Of a stretch of DNA of 64,000 nucleotides, positions 17,707 to 25,814 are shown piece after piece. The DNA comes from LMUY01 sp964235495. GTDB lineage: Bacteria; Pseudomonadota; Alphaproteobacteria; Acetobacterales; Acetobacteraceae. The notes under the pieces are model-generated. The model was not told the origin of the DNA and ran no database searches. It worked only from the letters and a program-made list of their open reading frames with translations. The stretch spans positions 1 through 64,000 of the forward strand of contig CAXSAX010000020.1 of NCBI GenBank assembly GCA_964235495.1, in the 5' to 3' direction. The translations under genes and the position numbers were made by a program. Numbering within the stretch: the first letter of the stretch is position 1; every line of letters starts with the position of its first letter.

Positions 17707-18087
17707 ATGAGGCAACCGGCGCACGGTTTCTTCCACATACGGCTTTGGGAGGTCTGCTTCCTGGCCCTGTTCGGCCTGTTCCTTGCGGATGCCTTGATCT
17801 TGCCCGAACCCTACGCCGCGATGGCCAGCCAGCGAGCGTCACTGATCTCGCTTGTGATCCTGTTCTTGCAAGCGATGCAGGGACGGCGCGACCTGGACAA
17901 GCGACTTACCTACCCAGCCCCGCAGCGTTGGCCCTTGGCGAGCCTTTGTGTTTGTATTGCCCTCGACTGCTGGCCTATCAGCCGCGAAGGGGGCATTGCA
18001 GCGGGCGTGCTGGGGGCGGGAGTTTGCCTATTCGTTGAAGTGGGTGTTTGGCGGCGAACACACGCAGCGATCCAAGCGCATTCCTAA
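17707..18087 (+). CDS. Small membrane protein, unknown function
   Basis: A 126-residue protein with three to four hydrophobic segments (VCFLALFGLFLADAL, SLISLVILFLQAM, SLCVCIALDCW and IAAGVLGAGVCLFVEV). It shares no clear sequence similarity with the preceding small membrane protein but has the same size, topology and position relative to a 105-bp repeat. AGGAA lies 7 bases before the ATG. No family recognised. Confidence 0.62.
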   Translation: MRQPAHGFFHIRLWEVCFLALFGLFLADALILPEPYAAMASQRASLISLVILFLQAMQGRRDLDKRLTYPAPQRWPLASLCVCIALDCWPISREGGIAAGVLGAGVCLFVEVGVWRRTHAAIQAHS

Positions 18088-18088
18088 C

Positions 18089-18120
18089 AAGAGGGCGCCG
18101 GGGCAACCTGGCGCCCTCTT
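18089..18120. terminator. Bidirectional hairpin terminator
   Basis: A perfect 11-bp stem (AAGAGGGCGCC / GGCGCCCTCTT) with a 10-base loop lies 2 bases after the stop of the small membrane protein gene. On the minus strand it also follows the stop of the LPAKVAAKRGLA gene remnant, so it suits both directions. The flanking T-runs are short. Confidence 0.65.
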
Positions 18121-18195
18121 GCTTGCCTACGCCAGGCCGCGCTTGGCGGCGACCTTGGCCGGCAGCACCATCTCCACCAACCCGTCGAGCACCTG
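18091..18195. repeat. 105-bp direct repeat, copy 2
   Basis: Second copy of the module at 17506-17610, starting 585 bp downstream. It retains the intact terminator hairpin and the last 24 codons of the minus-strand gene remnant. Confidence 0.8.
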
Positions 18196-18300
18196 GTAGC
18201 CCACCAGGGTGGTCTTGCCGAAGCACCGCTTGACCCCGTCCTGGATGTCGTCGAGGTAGGCGCGGCTTTCCGCCTGCAGGGGCAGGCGCACGGTCACCGT
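18127..18300 (-). pseudogene. 3'-end remnant of an unidentified gene
   Basis: Minus-strand frame ending at the TAG inside the 105-bp repeat. The last ~57 codons (AESRAYLDDIQDGVKRC, FGKTTLVGYQVLDGLVE, MVLPAKVAAKRGLA) have coding character and are followed by a good terminator. Upstream of about 18300 the frame turns into low-complexity Pro/Ala/Gly sequence and no credible start is seen. I do not recognise the family. It looks like the tail of a gene cut off by the rearrangement that created the repeats. Confidence 0.45.
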
Positions 18301-18390
18301 GGCGCCGGCGGGGGCCAGCAAGGGCAGGGGTGTCCGGCCGGGGCAGCGCCCAAACCAGCTTGGCCCACCGCGCTCCGTTCCAGCTGTGGC

Positions 18391-18458
18391 CGAAGCCTGG
18401 CCGTGCAGTGAGGCTTCAGTGGCGGCGCAGGCTTGCCTGCACCCTGGGCGGGCAGGCC
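18391..18458 (+). repeat. 68-bp direct repeat, copy 2 (orphan hflX2 3' end)
   Basis: Matches 15850-15917 with one difference, including the final codons and stop of hflX2 (LAVQ-stop), although no hflX gene precedes it here. It marks the right edge of the inserted segment, 86 bp before the prolyl oligopeptidase start. Confidence 0.85.
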
Positions 18459-18544
18459 GTGTCGAGCTACCCTGCCCCACCGCACCGCCGCCGCTCGGAC
18501 CACCGGCGAGAGGCGGCCAGCTCGCGCGCTTGGAGGCTTGGTTG

Positions 18545-20686
18545 ATGCGTCTTGCACTGTCGGCACTGGTATGGACGACTGCGCTCGTTGCCACCCTGCA
18601 TGCGGAGCCGTCCGACAAGAACGATCCCTATCTCTGGCTGGAGGACGTGCAGGGCGAGCGGGCCCTGAGCTGGGTGAGCGCGGAAAACGCGAAGACCTTG
18701 GACGTCTTGGAAAAGGACCCCCGCTACCCCGGGCTTTACGCCGCGGCCCTGAAGATTGCCGAGGCCAAGGACCGTATTCCGACGCCCCGCATCATCCATG
18801 GCGAGGTGTACAACTTCTGGCAGGACGCCGACCATGTTCGCGGCATCTGGCGCAAGGCAGCCCTCGCCGACTACCGCGCCGCCGAGCCGCACTGGCAGAC
18901 GGTGCTCGACCTTGATGCCTTGGCGGCGCGGGAGAACGCCAACTGGTTCAACCAGGGCGAGGATTGCGAGCAGACCCAGCAGCGCCGCTGCCTGATCAGC
19001 CTGTCGGATGGCGGCGAGGACGCCACTACCGTGCGCGAGTTCGACCTTGCGACGCAGGGCTTCGTGGAGGGTGGCTTCACGCTGCCTCGCAGCAGGCAAG
19101 GCGAGGGGACGCTGGAAGTGGGCGACGTCGCCTGGGAAAGCCCGGACGCCATCCTGGCTGCCCGCGAATGGCAGCCCGGCGAGCTGACGGCCGCCGGCTA
19201 TCCTTACGTGGTCAAGCGGCTCACGCGCGGACAGCCCGTTTCAGCGGCGGTGGAGGTGTTCCGCGGCAAGCCGACCGATGGCGGATACGGCGTGGCGCCG
19301 GCGACCCTGGTGGACGCAGACGGACACAGCGTGACCCTGATCAGCCGGCCGCTTTCGACCTTCGAGGCGGAAACGTACCTGTTGGCCAGCCAGGGAGCGG
19401 TTCGCCTGCCCCTGCCGCTCAAGTCCAAGATCCAGGGCTTGGTGGCTGGTCAGCTGGTCGTCAGCATCGACCAGGACTGGACCGTGGCAGGGACGGCGTT
19501 CAAGCAGGGCTCGGTCCTGTCGTTCGACGTGGCGGCGCTGCAGGCTGACCCGGCAGGCTTGAAGCCGACGCTGGTCTATGCACCGGGACCGCGGGCGGCC
19601 TTTGACCAGGCTGTCACCACGCGTGACCGCCTGGTGGTGACCACCCTGGACGACGTGAGAGGGCAGGCCTCCATCTACGCCCCGATCCCAGGCGGCTGGA
19701 GTTGCACCCCGCTCGACCTGCCCGGCAATTCTAGTCTCACCCTGGTGGACGCTGACAGCCGTTCCAACCAAGTCTTCGTCAGGGTCGAAGGCTTCCTGAC
19801 GCCCCCGACCTTGGACGAGATCGACACCCACACGGCACAGGTCGATGTCGTGAAGAGCCTTCCAGCCAGGTTCGATGCGTCTCAAGAGCAGGTCGAGCAG
19901 TTCGAGGCCACCTCGACCGATGGAACCAAGATTCCCTACTTCATCGTGCATGCAAGAACCATGAAGCGCGACGGCACCAATCCCACCATCCTGTATGCCT
20001 ATGGCGGGTTCCAAGTGCCCATGACGCCGTTCTACTCGGCCAACGTCGGCAAGCTGTGGCTGGAGCGTGGCGGTGTCTTCGTGCTTGCCAATATCCGCGG
20101 CGGCGGCGAGTTCGGTCCGGCCTGGCACGAGGCTGGGTTGAAGACCAAGCGCCAAATCATCTACGACGATTTCGCGGCCGTCGCGCAGGACCTGATTGCG
20201 AAGGGCGTCACCTCGCCCCGCCGCCTCGGCATGCAGGGCGGCTCCAACGGGGGGCTGCTCATGGGCGTGGAGTTCACCGAGCACCCCGAGCTTTGGCACG
20301 CGGCGGACATACAGGTGCCGCTGCTCGACATGCTCCGCTTCGAGAAGATCGCGGCGGGCTCGTCGTGGACCGGGGAATACGGCAGCGTCTCCGTGCCCGA
20401 GGAGCGGGCGTTCCTGGAAAGGATTTCCCCGTACAACAACCTCCGCTCCGGTGTCGCCTACCCAGAGCCCTTGATCTGGACCACCACCAAGGACGATCGG
20501 GTGGGGCCGCAGCACGCCCGCAAGTTCGCCGCCAAGCTCGCCAGCATGGGCTACCCGTACATGTTCTACGAGGTCACCGAGGGAGGCCACGGATCAGGCG
20601 CCAACCTGCGGGAGAAGGCCAAGACGACGGCGCTGGAGATGACCTACTTCACCCGCAAGCTCATGGATGAAGGCGGGACGCCGTGA
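18545..20686 (+). CDS. Secreted prolyl oligopeptidase family serine peptidase
   Basis: A 713-residue S9-family peptidase with an N-terminal signal peptide (LALSALVWTTALVATLHA). A seven-bladed propeller covers residues ~60-430, followed by an alpha/beta-hydrolase domain. The catalytic triad is visible: Ser in GGSNGG, Asp in TKDDRVGP and His in TEGGHGSG. PYLWLEDV at the N-terminus is typical of prolyl oligopeptidases. It should cleave short proline-containing peptides in the periplasm. ATG 18545 is the first in-frame ATG before the signal peptide; the long open frame upstream to 18299 is low-complexity and includes the hflX2 repeat. It converges with a tricorn-like protease gene, giving a peptide-degradation pair. 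Confidence 0.9.
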   Translation: MRLALSALVWTTALVATLHAEPSDKNDPYLWLEDVQGERALSWVSAENAKTLDVLEKDPRYPGLYAAALKIAEAKDRIPTPRIIHGEVYNFWQDADHVRGIWRKAALADYRAAEPHWQTVLDLDALAARENANWFNQGEDCEQTQQRRCLISLSDGGEDATTVREFDLATQGFVEGGFTLPRSRQGEGTLEVGDVAWESPDAILAAREWQPGELTAAGYPYVVKRLTRGQPVSAAVEVFRGKPTDGGYGVAPATLVDADGHSVTLISRPLSTFEAETYLLASQGAVRLPLPLKSKIQGLVAGQLVVSIDQDWTVAGTAFKQGSVLSFDVAALQADPAGLKPTLVYAPGPRAAFDQAVTTRDRLVVTTLDDVRGQASIYAPIPGGWSCTPLDLPGNSSLTLVDADSRSNQVFVRVEGFLTPPTLDEIDTHTAQVDVVKSLPARFDASQEQVEQFEATSTDGTKIPYFIVHARTMKRDGTNPTILYAYGGFQVPMTPFYSANVGKLWLERGGVFVLANIRGGGEFGPAWHEAGLKTKRQIIYDDFAAVAQDLIAKGVTSPRRLGMQGGSNGGLLMGVEFTEHPELWHAADIQVPLLDMLRFEKIAAGSSWTGEYGSVSVPEERAFLERISPYNNLRSGVAYPEPLIWTTTKDDRVGPQHARKFAAKLASMGYPYMFYEVTEGGHGSGANLREKAKTTALEMTYFTRKLMDEGGTP

Positions 20687-20828
20687 AGCACCCGGCGTCG
20701 GCGCACCTGCGCTCGTGTAGGACGCGGGATGCGTCAAGGATCGCCGCAAGACGACGTGGCCCAACCGCGTGTGAGACCGGGCTGGTGCGTGTTCGCCCAG
20801 CGCGCGACGCCGGCCTGGACAGCAAGGC

Positions 20829-23800
20829 TCAGCCCGGCCCAGGCAACACCGGGTGCTTGTCGGGCGCGGCCGGCTGCACGAACGTCGGCGGCGGATGCTT
20901 CCGCAGCAGCGCCATCGCTGCATCCACCGCCCGTTCGAGCTGGGGGTCGTGCCCTTGGCGCATCTGCTCCGGGTCGGCAGGCACCTCGATGTCCGGCGGG
21001 ATGCCGATGTTCTCGACCTCCCATTGGCCCTGGGTGCCGTAGATCGCCCAGCGCGGCGCGGTGACGGTGCCGCCGTCCATCAGCTTCGGGTAGCCGCCGA
21101 TGCCCACCAGGCCGCCCCAGGTGCGCTCGCCCACCAGCGGCCCGATCCCGTTCTTGCGGAACAGCCAGGGCAGCGCATCGCCGCCGGAGCCGGACATCTC
21201 GTTGATGATCATCACTTTGGGCCCGAAGATCGCCTGCGCCGGCTCGACGACCGCCTCGCCCTCGCGCGTCTCGTTGACCATCTGCGGCGTGCGCCGGAGC
21301 TGGTCGATGATGTAGTCGGCGATGTCGCCGCCATGGTTGAAGCGCTCGTCGATCACCGCCGCCTGATGCCCGACCTGGGCGAAGTAGTAGCGGTTGAAGT
21401 TGGCGAAGCCGCCGCTCTCGGTGTCGGGCAGGTAGACGTAGGCGACCGCGCCGCCGGACAGCCGATCGACGGCATGGCGGTTCTGCTCCATCCAGGATCG
21501 CAGCCGCAGGTCGGTTTCGCTCGCCACCGGCACCACCGTCACCTGGCGCGCGCCTTGGCCGTCGGCGGTCGGCCCCACCGTCAGCACGGTGCGCTTGTCG
21601 GCCAGGCCGTCGAACGCCGCATACAGCTCCCGATCCACCGGCACGGGACGGCCGTTCACCGCGAGCAGGAACTCGCCCTCGCCCACCTGGATTCCCGGCT
21701 GGCTCAGCGGCGCCACCAGCTTCGGGTTCCAGTTCTCGCCGCGCAGGATGCGGGTGATCTGCCAGTGGCCATCGGACACGGCATAGTCGGCGCCGAGCAG
21801 GCCGACCTTGGCCTTGGGCTGGTCGGGCAGCTCGGCGGCGCGGATGAAAGTGTGGCCGACGGCGATGTTGCCCGTCATCTCCTGCAGCAGGACGGTGAGG
21901 TCCTGCCGGGCGCCGAGACCGGCCAGGAACGGCGCGTAGGTGCGGATCGCCGCTTGCTCGTCCAAGCCGTGCAAATGCGGGTCGTAGAAGAAGTCGCGCT
22001 CGATGCGCCAAGTCTCGTAGAACATCTGCCGCCATTCGGCGCGCGGATCGACCCAGACCGAAACCTGGTCCAGCTTCAGCGTGTGCTGGGCGTCGTCGCC
22101 CTCCGGCTTGGGCGCCGCGTCCGCCGGCGCCGTAGCCGGCTCATTCTTGCTCTCCACCTTGAGCGGCGCGTCCGCTGGCGCAACGATCCAGGCTTTCTTG
22201 CGCTCCAGCAGCATGTGCGCGCCATCCGCCGACAGCGAGAAGCTGCCGGCCTTCAGCTCGTCCGCGAGCGGCTTGTTCTCGCGCTTCTTGAGGTCGAACC
22301 GGGACAAGGCCTGCGGCGGCTCGTCCTCGTGGTCCTGCAAATCCCCGTCGGTCTGCGCTGCCGGCTTGGTGAGGGTGTACACCACGCCCTCGGCGCCGGT
22401 TTCCAGCCCTGCAAAGTTGGCCCGCTCGATCGGCAGCGCCACGATGCGCTGGTCCAGCCGGTCGGCATCGATCGTCACTGGGGCCGGCGCCAGATGGCCC
22501 TGCGGCTTCGCCGAGCCTGCGCCGGATGCCGGGTGGGGCGATGCCTCGGACGGGTCGTTGGTCAACGAATCGGGCGTCGATGCGGGCTGACTCCCATCTT
22601 GCGACGAATGGGCGTCGGCGGTCCTGGGGCCGGGATGCGGCTGCTCGGACGCGCTCTCCTCGTCGCTCTGCGGCGCGACCGGGGAGGGCAGGTCCTTGCG
22701 GAGCACCATCACGTAGGCCGTGCCGTCCACCGCCCGCCCCATGGACGACATGTCGAGCCAGCCGGCGCCGAGCCCGACGCTGGTGCTGGCGGTGAAGTAG
22801 AGGTACTTGCCGTTGCGGTCGAAGCGAGGGAACGCCACGTCGCTCAGCCCATCGGTCAGCTGCATGGCCTGGCCGGTGTCGAGCGAGTAGGCGAAGGCCG
22901 CATGCAGGTGGTTGGGCAGCTGCTTGGTGTAGCTGATCCAACGGCTGTCGAACGACCAGGCCGGGTCGAAGCGGAAGAACGGCGTGTCGTAGCGGTCGGT
23001 GTCCACCTTCACCGGCTTGGCCGCACCGGACAGGTCGACCATCCACAGCGTGAGCCGCTTGTCGTGATAGACCAGCTTCTGGGAGTCCGGCGACCAGTGG
23101 ATGTCGTAGAAGAACGACCCGGGCTGGCCGAGCGCGATGATGCGGACCGCGCCCAGGCCGTCGGCTTGGCGGATGTGCAGCGCATGTTCGCCGGACTCGT
23201 CCGAGAAGTAGGCGACGCTCCGGCCGTCCGGCGACGGCGCCGGGTCACGGTCTGCGATGCCGGGGGACTGGGTGAGGTTGCGCACATCGCCCTTGTCGGC
23301 CGGCACGGAGAGGATTTCGCCGTGCGCCTCGATCACCACCCGCTTGCCGGATGCGGTGATGCGGGCATGCTCGACCTGGTCCGGCTTGATGACCTGGAAG
23401 TGCGGCCGGACCTGCGGCAGGTCGGCGTTCAAGGTCACCGGCACGACGTCCAGCTGGCCGCTCTCCGTGTGAAACAGCTCCAGCCGGCCGAAATGGTCGA
23501 TGACGATGCCATCGGGCCCGGCGGAGGCTGAGGCCATGGAGAAGCCGTGCGCGTTGTCCACGAGCCGGGTCATGGAGCCGCCCTCGGGATCGTAGGCGTA
23601 CAGCGTGGTGGGGCCGTCGCGGTCGGACAGGAGATAGACCTTGCCGCCGACCCACATCGGGTCGCGGTCGTTGCTGTTCGGGCGCGGGATCGGCGAGACG
23701 TGGGAGTCGCTCAGCCGGGCGATCCAGATCCGCGCCGTCTGGCCGCCGCGATAGCCCTTCCAGGCTGGCTGCCATTGGCTGATCGGCGAGTAGGCGATCT

Positions 23801-24344
23801 GGCTGCCATCCGGCGAGAAGCTGCCTTGCTCGCCGGAGGGCAGCGGCAGCAGCGTCGGCACGCCGCCGCCCGCCGGCACGAGATAGAGCTGGTCGAGGTC
23901 GCGCGGGACGATGCGCGGGCTGCGGAACAGGATCGACTGGCCGTCCGGCGTCCATCCGACCGCCTCGTCATTGCCGGGGTGGAAGGTCAGCCGCTGCGGC
24001 TCGCCGCCCTCGGAGGCGACGACATAGACGTCGGTGTTGCCATCGTAGCAGCCGGTGAAGGCGATCCTGCTGCCATCGGGCGAGAAGATCGGATGACTTA
24101 GCTGACCCTGGCCGGTGACCAGCCGCTCGGCACGGCCGCCCGTGCGCGGCACCGTCCAGATCTCGCCGGCATGGTCGAAGGCGATGCTGGTGCGCGACAG
24201 GGTTGGATGCTGCAGCAGCAGCGGCGCTTCGGGGGCGGTCGGCCAGGCCTGCCCGGCGGGCGCGGGTTGCGCGAAGGCCGGCTGCGCGAAGGCCGGGGCC
24301 GCCACAAGAAGCGAGAAGCCGAGCACGATCAGGCTGTGACGCAA
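20829..24344 (-). CDS. Tricorn-like periplasmic protease
   Basis: A 1171-residue protein with a signal peptide (SLLVAAPAFAQ, followed by a repeated PAFAQ unit). Two WD40/Tol-like beta-propeller regions follow (SHPIFSPDGSRIAF, GWTPDGQSILF, DPAPSPDGRSVAYFSD). The C-terminal half contains the tricorn core helical domain, a PDZ domain and an S41-type peptidase domain. The nucleophile is expected in NEMSGSGGD, and the neighbouring ERTWGGLVG is typical. Tricorn cuts oligopeptides released by upstream proteases. A low-complexity Ser/Pro/Glu/Asp-rich linker of about 65 residues occupies residues ~553-620. The start is TTG with GAGG 7 bases upstream. The divergent aldo/keto reductase begins 116 bp away. 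Confidence 0.9.
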   Translation of the reverse strand: MRHSLIVLGFSLLVAAPAFAQPAFAQPAPAGQAWPTAPEAPLLLQHPTLSRTSIAFDHAGEIWTVPRTGGRAERLVTGQGQLSHPIFSPDGSRIAFTGCYDGNTDVYVVASEGGEPQRLTFHPGNDEAVGWTPDGQSILFRSPRIVPRDLDQLYLVPAGGGVPTLLPLPSGEQGSFSPDGSQIAYSPISQWQPAWKGYRGGQTARIWIARLSDSHVSPIPRPNSNDRDPMWVGGKVYLLSDRDGPTTLYAYDPEGGSMTRLVDNAHGFSMASASAGPDGIVIDHFGRLELFHTESGQLDVVPVTLNADLPQVRPHFQVIKPDQVEHARITASGKRVVIEAHGEILSVPADKGDVRNLTQSPGIADRDPAPSPDGRSVAYFSDESGEHALHIRQADGLGAVRIIALGQPGSFFYDIHWSPDSQKLVYHDKRLTLWMVDLSGAAKPVKVDTDRYDTPFFRFDPAWSFDSRWISYTKQLPNHLHAAFAYSLDTGQAMQLTDGLSDVAFPRFDRNGKYLYFTASTSVGLGAGWLDMSSMGRAVDGTAYVMVLRKDLPSPVAPQSDEESASEQPHPGPRTADAHSSQDGSQPASTPDSLTNDPSEASPHPASGAGSAKPQGHLAPAPVTIDADRLDQRIVALPIERANFAGLETGAEGVVYTLTKPAAQTDGDLQDHEDEPPQALSRFDLKKRENKPLADELKAGSFSLSADGAHMLLERKKAWIVAPADAPLKVESKNEPATAPADAAPKPEGDDAQHTLKLDQVSVWVDPRAEWRQMFYETWRIERDFFYDPHLHGLDEQAAIRTYAPFLAGLGARQDLTVLLQEMTGNIAVGHTFIRAAELPDQPKAKVGLLGADYAVSDGHWQITRILRGENWNPKLVAPLSQPGIQVGEGEFLLAVNGRPVPVDRELYAAFDGLADKRTVLTVGPTADGQGARQVTVVPVASETDLRLRSWMEQNRHAVDRLSGGAVAYVYLPDTESGGFANFNRYYFAQVGHQAAVIDERFNHGGDIADYIIDQLRRTPQMVNETREGEAVVEPAQAIFGPKVMIINEMSGSGGDALPWLFRKNGIGPLVGERTWGGLVGIGGYPKLMDGGTVTAPRWAIYGTQGQWEVENIGIPPDIEVPADPEQMRQGHDPQLERAVDAAMALLRKHPPPTFVQPAAPDKHPVLPGPG

Positions 24345-24460
24345 CGGGGATCCTCACGACGACCAGGGTTCGACGCAACCTCCCAGGGGTTTGAGACGCT
24401 GACAAGCGGTGCCAGGGCTGCTGGGGCAAGGTCGCGGCGCGGCTGCAACGGAGAACGACA

Positions 24461-25444
24461 GTGGAATACGTCAGACTGGGCCATAGCGGCCTGAAGGTTT
24501 CGCGCCTGTGCCTCGGCTGCATGACCTATGGCGAGCCGTCGCGCGGCAACCATGAGTGGACCCTCGACGAGGAGGCCAGCCGCCCGTTCATCCGCGAGGC
24601 GCTGGAAGCCGGCATCACCTTCTTCGACACCGCCAACGTGTATTCCGATGGCTCCAGCGAGGAGATTCTCGGCCGGGCGATCCGCGACTTCGCCCGGCGC
24701 GACGAATTGGTGATCGCGAGCAAGGTGCACGGCGCGATGGGCACGGGGGCGAACCAGCGGGGCCTCTCGCGCAAGGCGATCCTCGCCGAGATCGACCAGT
24801 CGCTGCGCCGGCTCGGCACCGACTACATCGACCTCTACCAGATTCACCGCTTCGACGCCGAGACGCCGGTCGAGGAGACGCTGGAGGCGCTGCACGACGT
24901 GGTGAAGGCCGGCAAGGCCCGCTACATCGGCGCCTCGTCGATGCATGCCTGGCAGTTCTGCAAGGCGCTGCACCTCGCCGACCGGAACGGCTGGACCCGT
25001 TTCGTCTCCATGCAGAACCACATGAACCTGCTGTATCGCGAGGAGGAGCGCGAGATGGTCGGGCTCTGCCTGGAGGAGGGCATCGGCATCATCCCCTGGA
25101 GCCCGCTGGCGCGCGGCAAGCTGGCCCGGCCCAACGACACGGGGGCCGACACCAAGCGCGGCCAGACCGACGCGTTCTCCCGCAAGCTGTACGACGCGAC
25201 CGAGCAGGCCGACCGCGCGGTGGTGGACGCTGTGGGCGAGGTCGCGGCCGCCCGCGGCGTTCCCCGCGCGGCGGTCGCGCTGGCCTGGCTGCTGGGCAAG
25301 CCCGGCATCACCGCGCCGATCATCGGCGCGTCGAAGCCGCATCACATCAAGGATGCGCTGTCCGCCTTGTCGCTTGTGCTGAGCGAGGACGAGACCGCCC
25401 GCCTGGAGGCGGCCTACGTCCCGCACAACGTCGCCGGCTTCTAA
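24461..25444 (+). CDS. Aldo/keto reductase (YajO/Tas-like)
   Basis: A 327-residue NADPH-dependent aldo/keto reductase. The catalytic tetrad is visible: Asp in FFDTANVYS, Tyr two residues later, Lys in VIASKVHG and His in LYQIHRFD. The C-terminal NADPH site is IIGASKPHHI. The GTG start at 24461 has GGAG 8 bases upstream. Substrate unknown; members of this group reduce assorted aldehydes and ketones. It is transcribed divergently from the tricorn-like gene and is followed by a strong hairpin. Confidence 0.9.
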   Translation: MEYVRLGHSGLKVSRLCLGCMTYGEPSRGNHEWTLDEEASRPFIREALEAGITFFDTANVYSDGSSEEILGRAIRDFARRDELVIASKVHGAMGTGANQRGLSRKAILAEIDQSLRRLGTDYIDLYQIHRFDAETPVEETLEALHDVVKAGKARYIGASSMHAWQFCKALHLADRNGWTRFVSMQNHMNLLYREEEREMVGLCLEEGIGIIPWSPLARGKLARPNDTGADTKRGQTDAFSRKLYDATEQADRAVVDAVGEVAAARGVPRAAVALAWLLGKPGITAPIIGASKPHHIKDALSALSLVLSEDETARLEAAYVPHNVAGF

Positions 25445-25496
25445 CAGGGTGCTGAAAGCCGAAGCCAGCGCTTGCAGGGCTCTCCCTTCGTGGGCC

Positions 25497-25525
25497 TTCC
25501 AATCGCCTGAAGCAGGCGATTGGAA
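25497..25525. terminator. Perfect 13-bp hairpin after the aldo/keto reductase gene
   Basis: Arms TTCCAATCGCCTG and CAGGCGATTGGAA pair perfectly across a 3-base AAG loop, 53 bp after the stop codon. There is no T-run, so it may be a transcript 3' stabiliser or an REP-type palindrome rather than a classical terminator. Confidence 0.55.
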
Positions 25526-25540
25526 CCTTCGGCCCACTCC

Positions 25541-25637
25541 GCCCTGCACCCGAAAAGGGATAGTGATCCCCTTTGCCCCTCATGCCAGGTGTCCAGAGGA
25601 CGACTGTTCTCTGGTGGGGTTCGGGGCAAAGCCCTGA
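25541..25637 (-). repeat. Dispersed intergenic palindromic repeat, copy 1 (inverted)
   Basis: Read on the minus strand it has the order seen at 52980-53086 and 56991-57098: GGGCTTTGCCCC hairpin, CCAGAG/CTCTGG block, CACCTG, an AAAGGG/CCCTTT stem and CGGGTGCAGGGC. It lies between convergent genes. The rest of the 25445-25814 gap holds only the hairpin at 25497 and no gene. Confidence 0.75.
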
Positions 25638-25814
25638 CCTTTGCTTCGCAGAGTTCTTCAGCGCTCTGCTAGGACGTCATCCAACCCAAAAGGGTCACCC
25701 ATCGGACATGGCGGCCACTTAGCTGAAACCCAGGCTGCCAGCCGACCTCTGTTCGCCCATTCATCACCAGGGTCCTGTCCTCAAGCGGGGTCGGCGCGTC
25801 AACGCTTCGCCTCG

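Noticed and set aside
17506..18195. The repeated modules as a CRISPR array or integron attC sites
   Set aside because: Only two copies, 105 bp long, 585 bp apart, with no cas genes, integrase or attC core sites.
20853..23531. An 892-codon plus-strand frame opposite the tricorn-like gene
   Set aside because: Shadow frame, rich in His, Arg and Val; the minus strand has signal peptide, propellers and S41 motifs.
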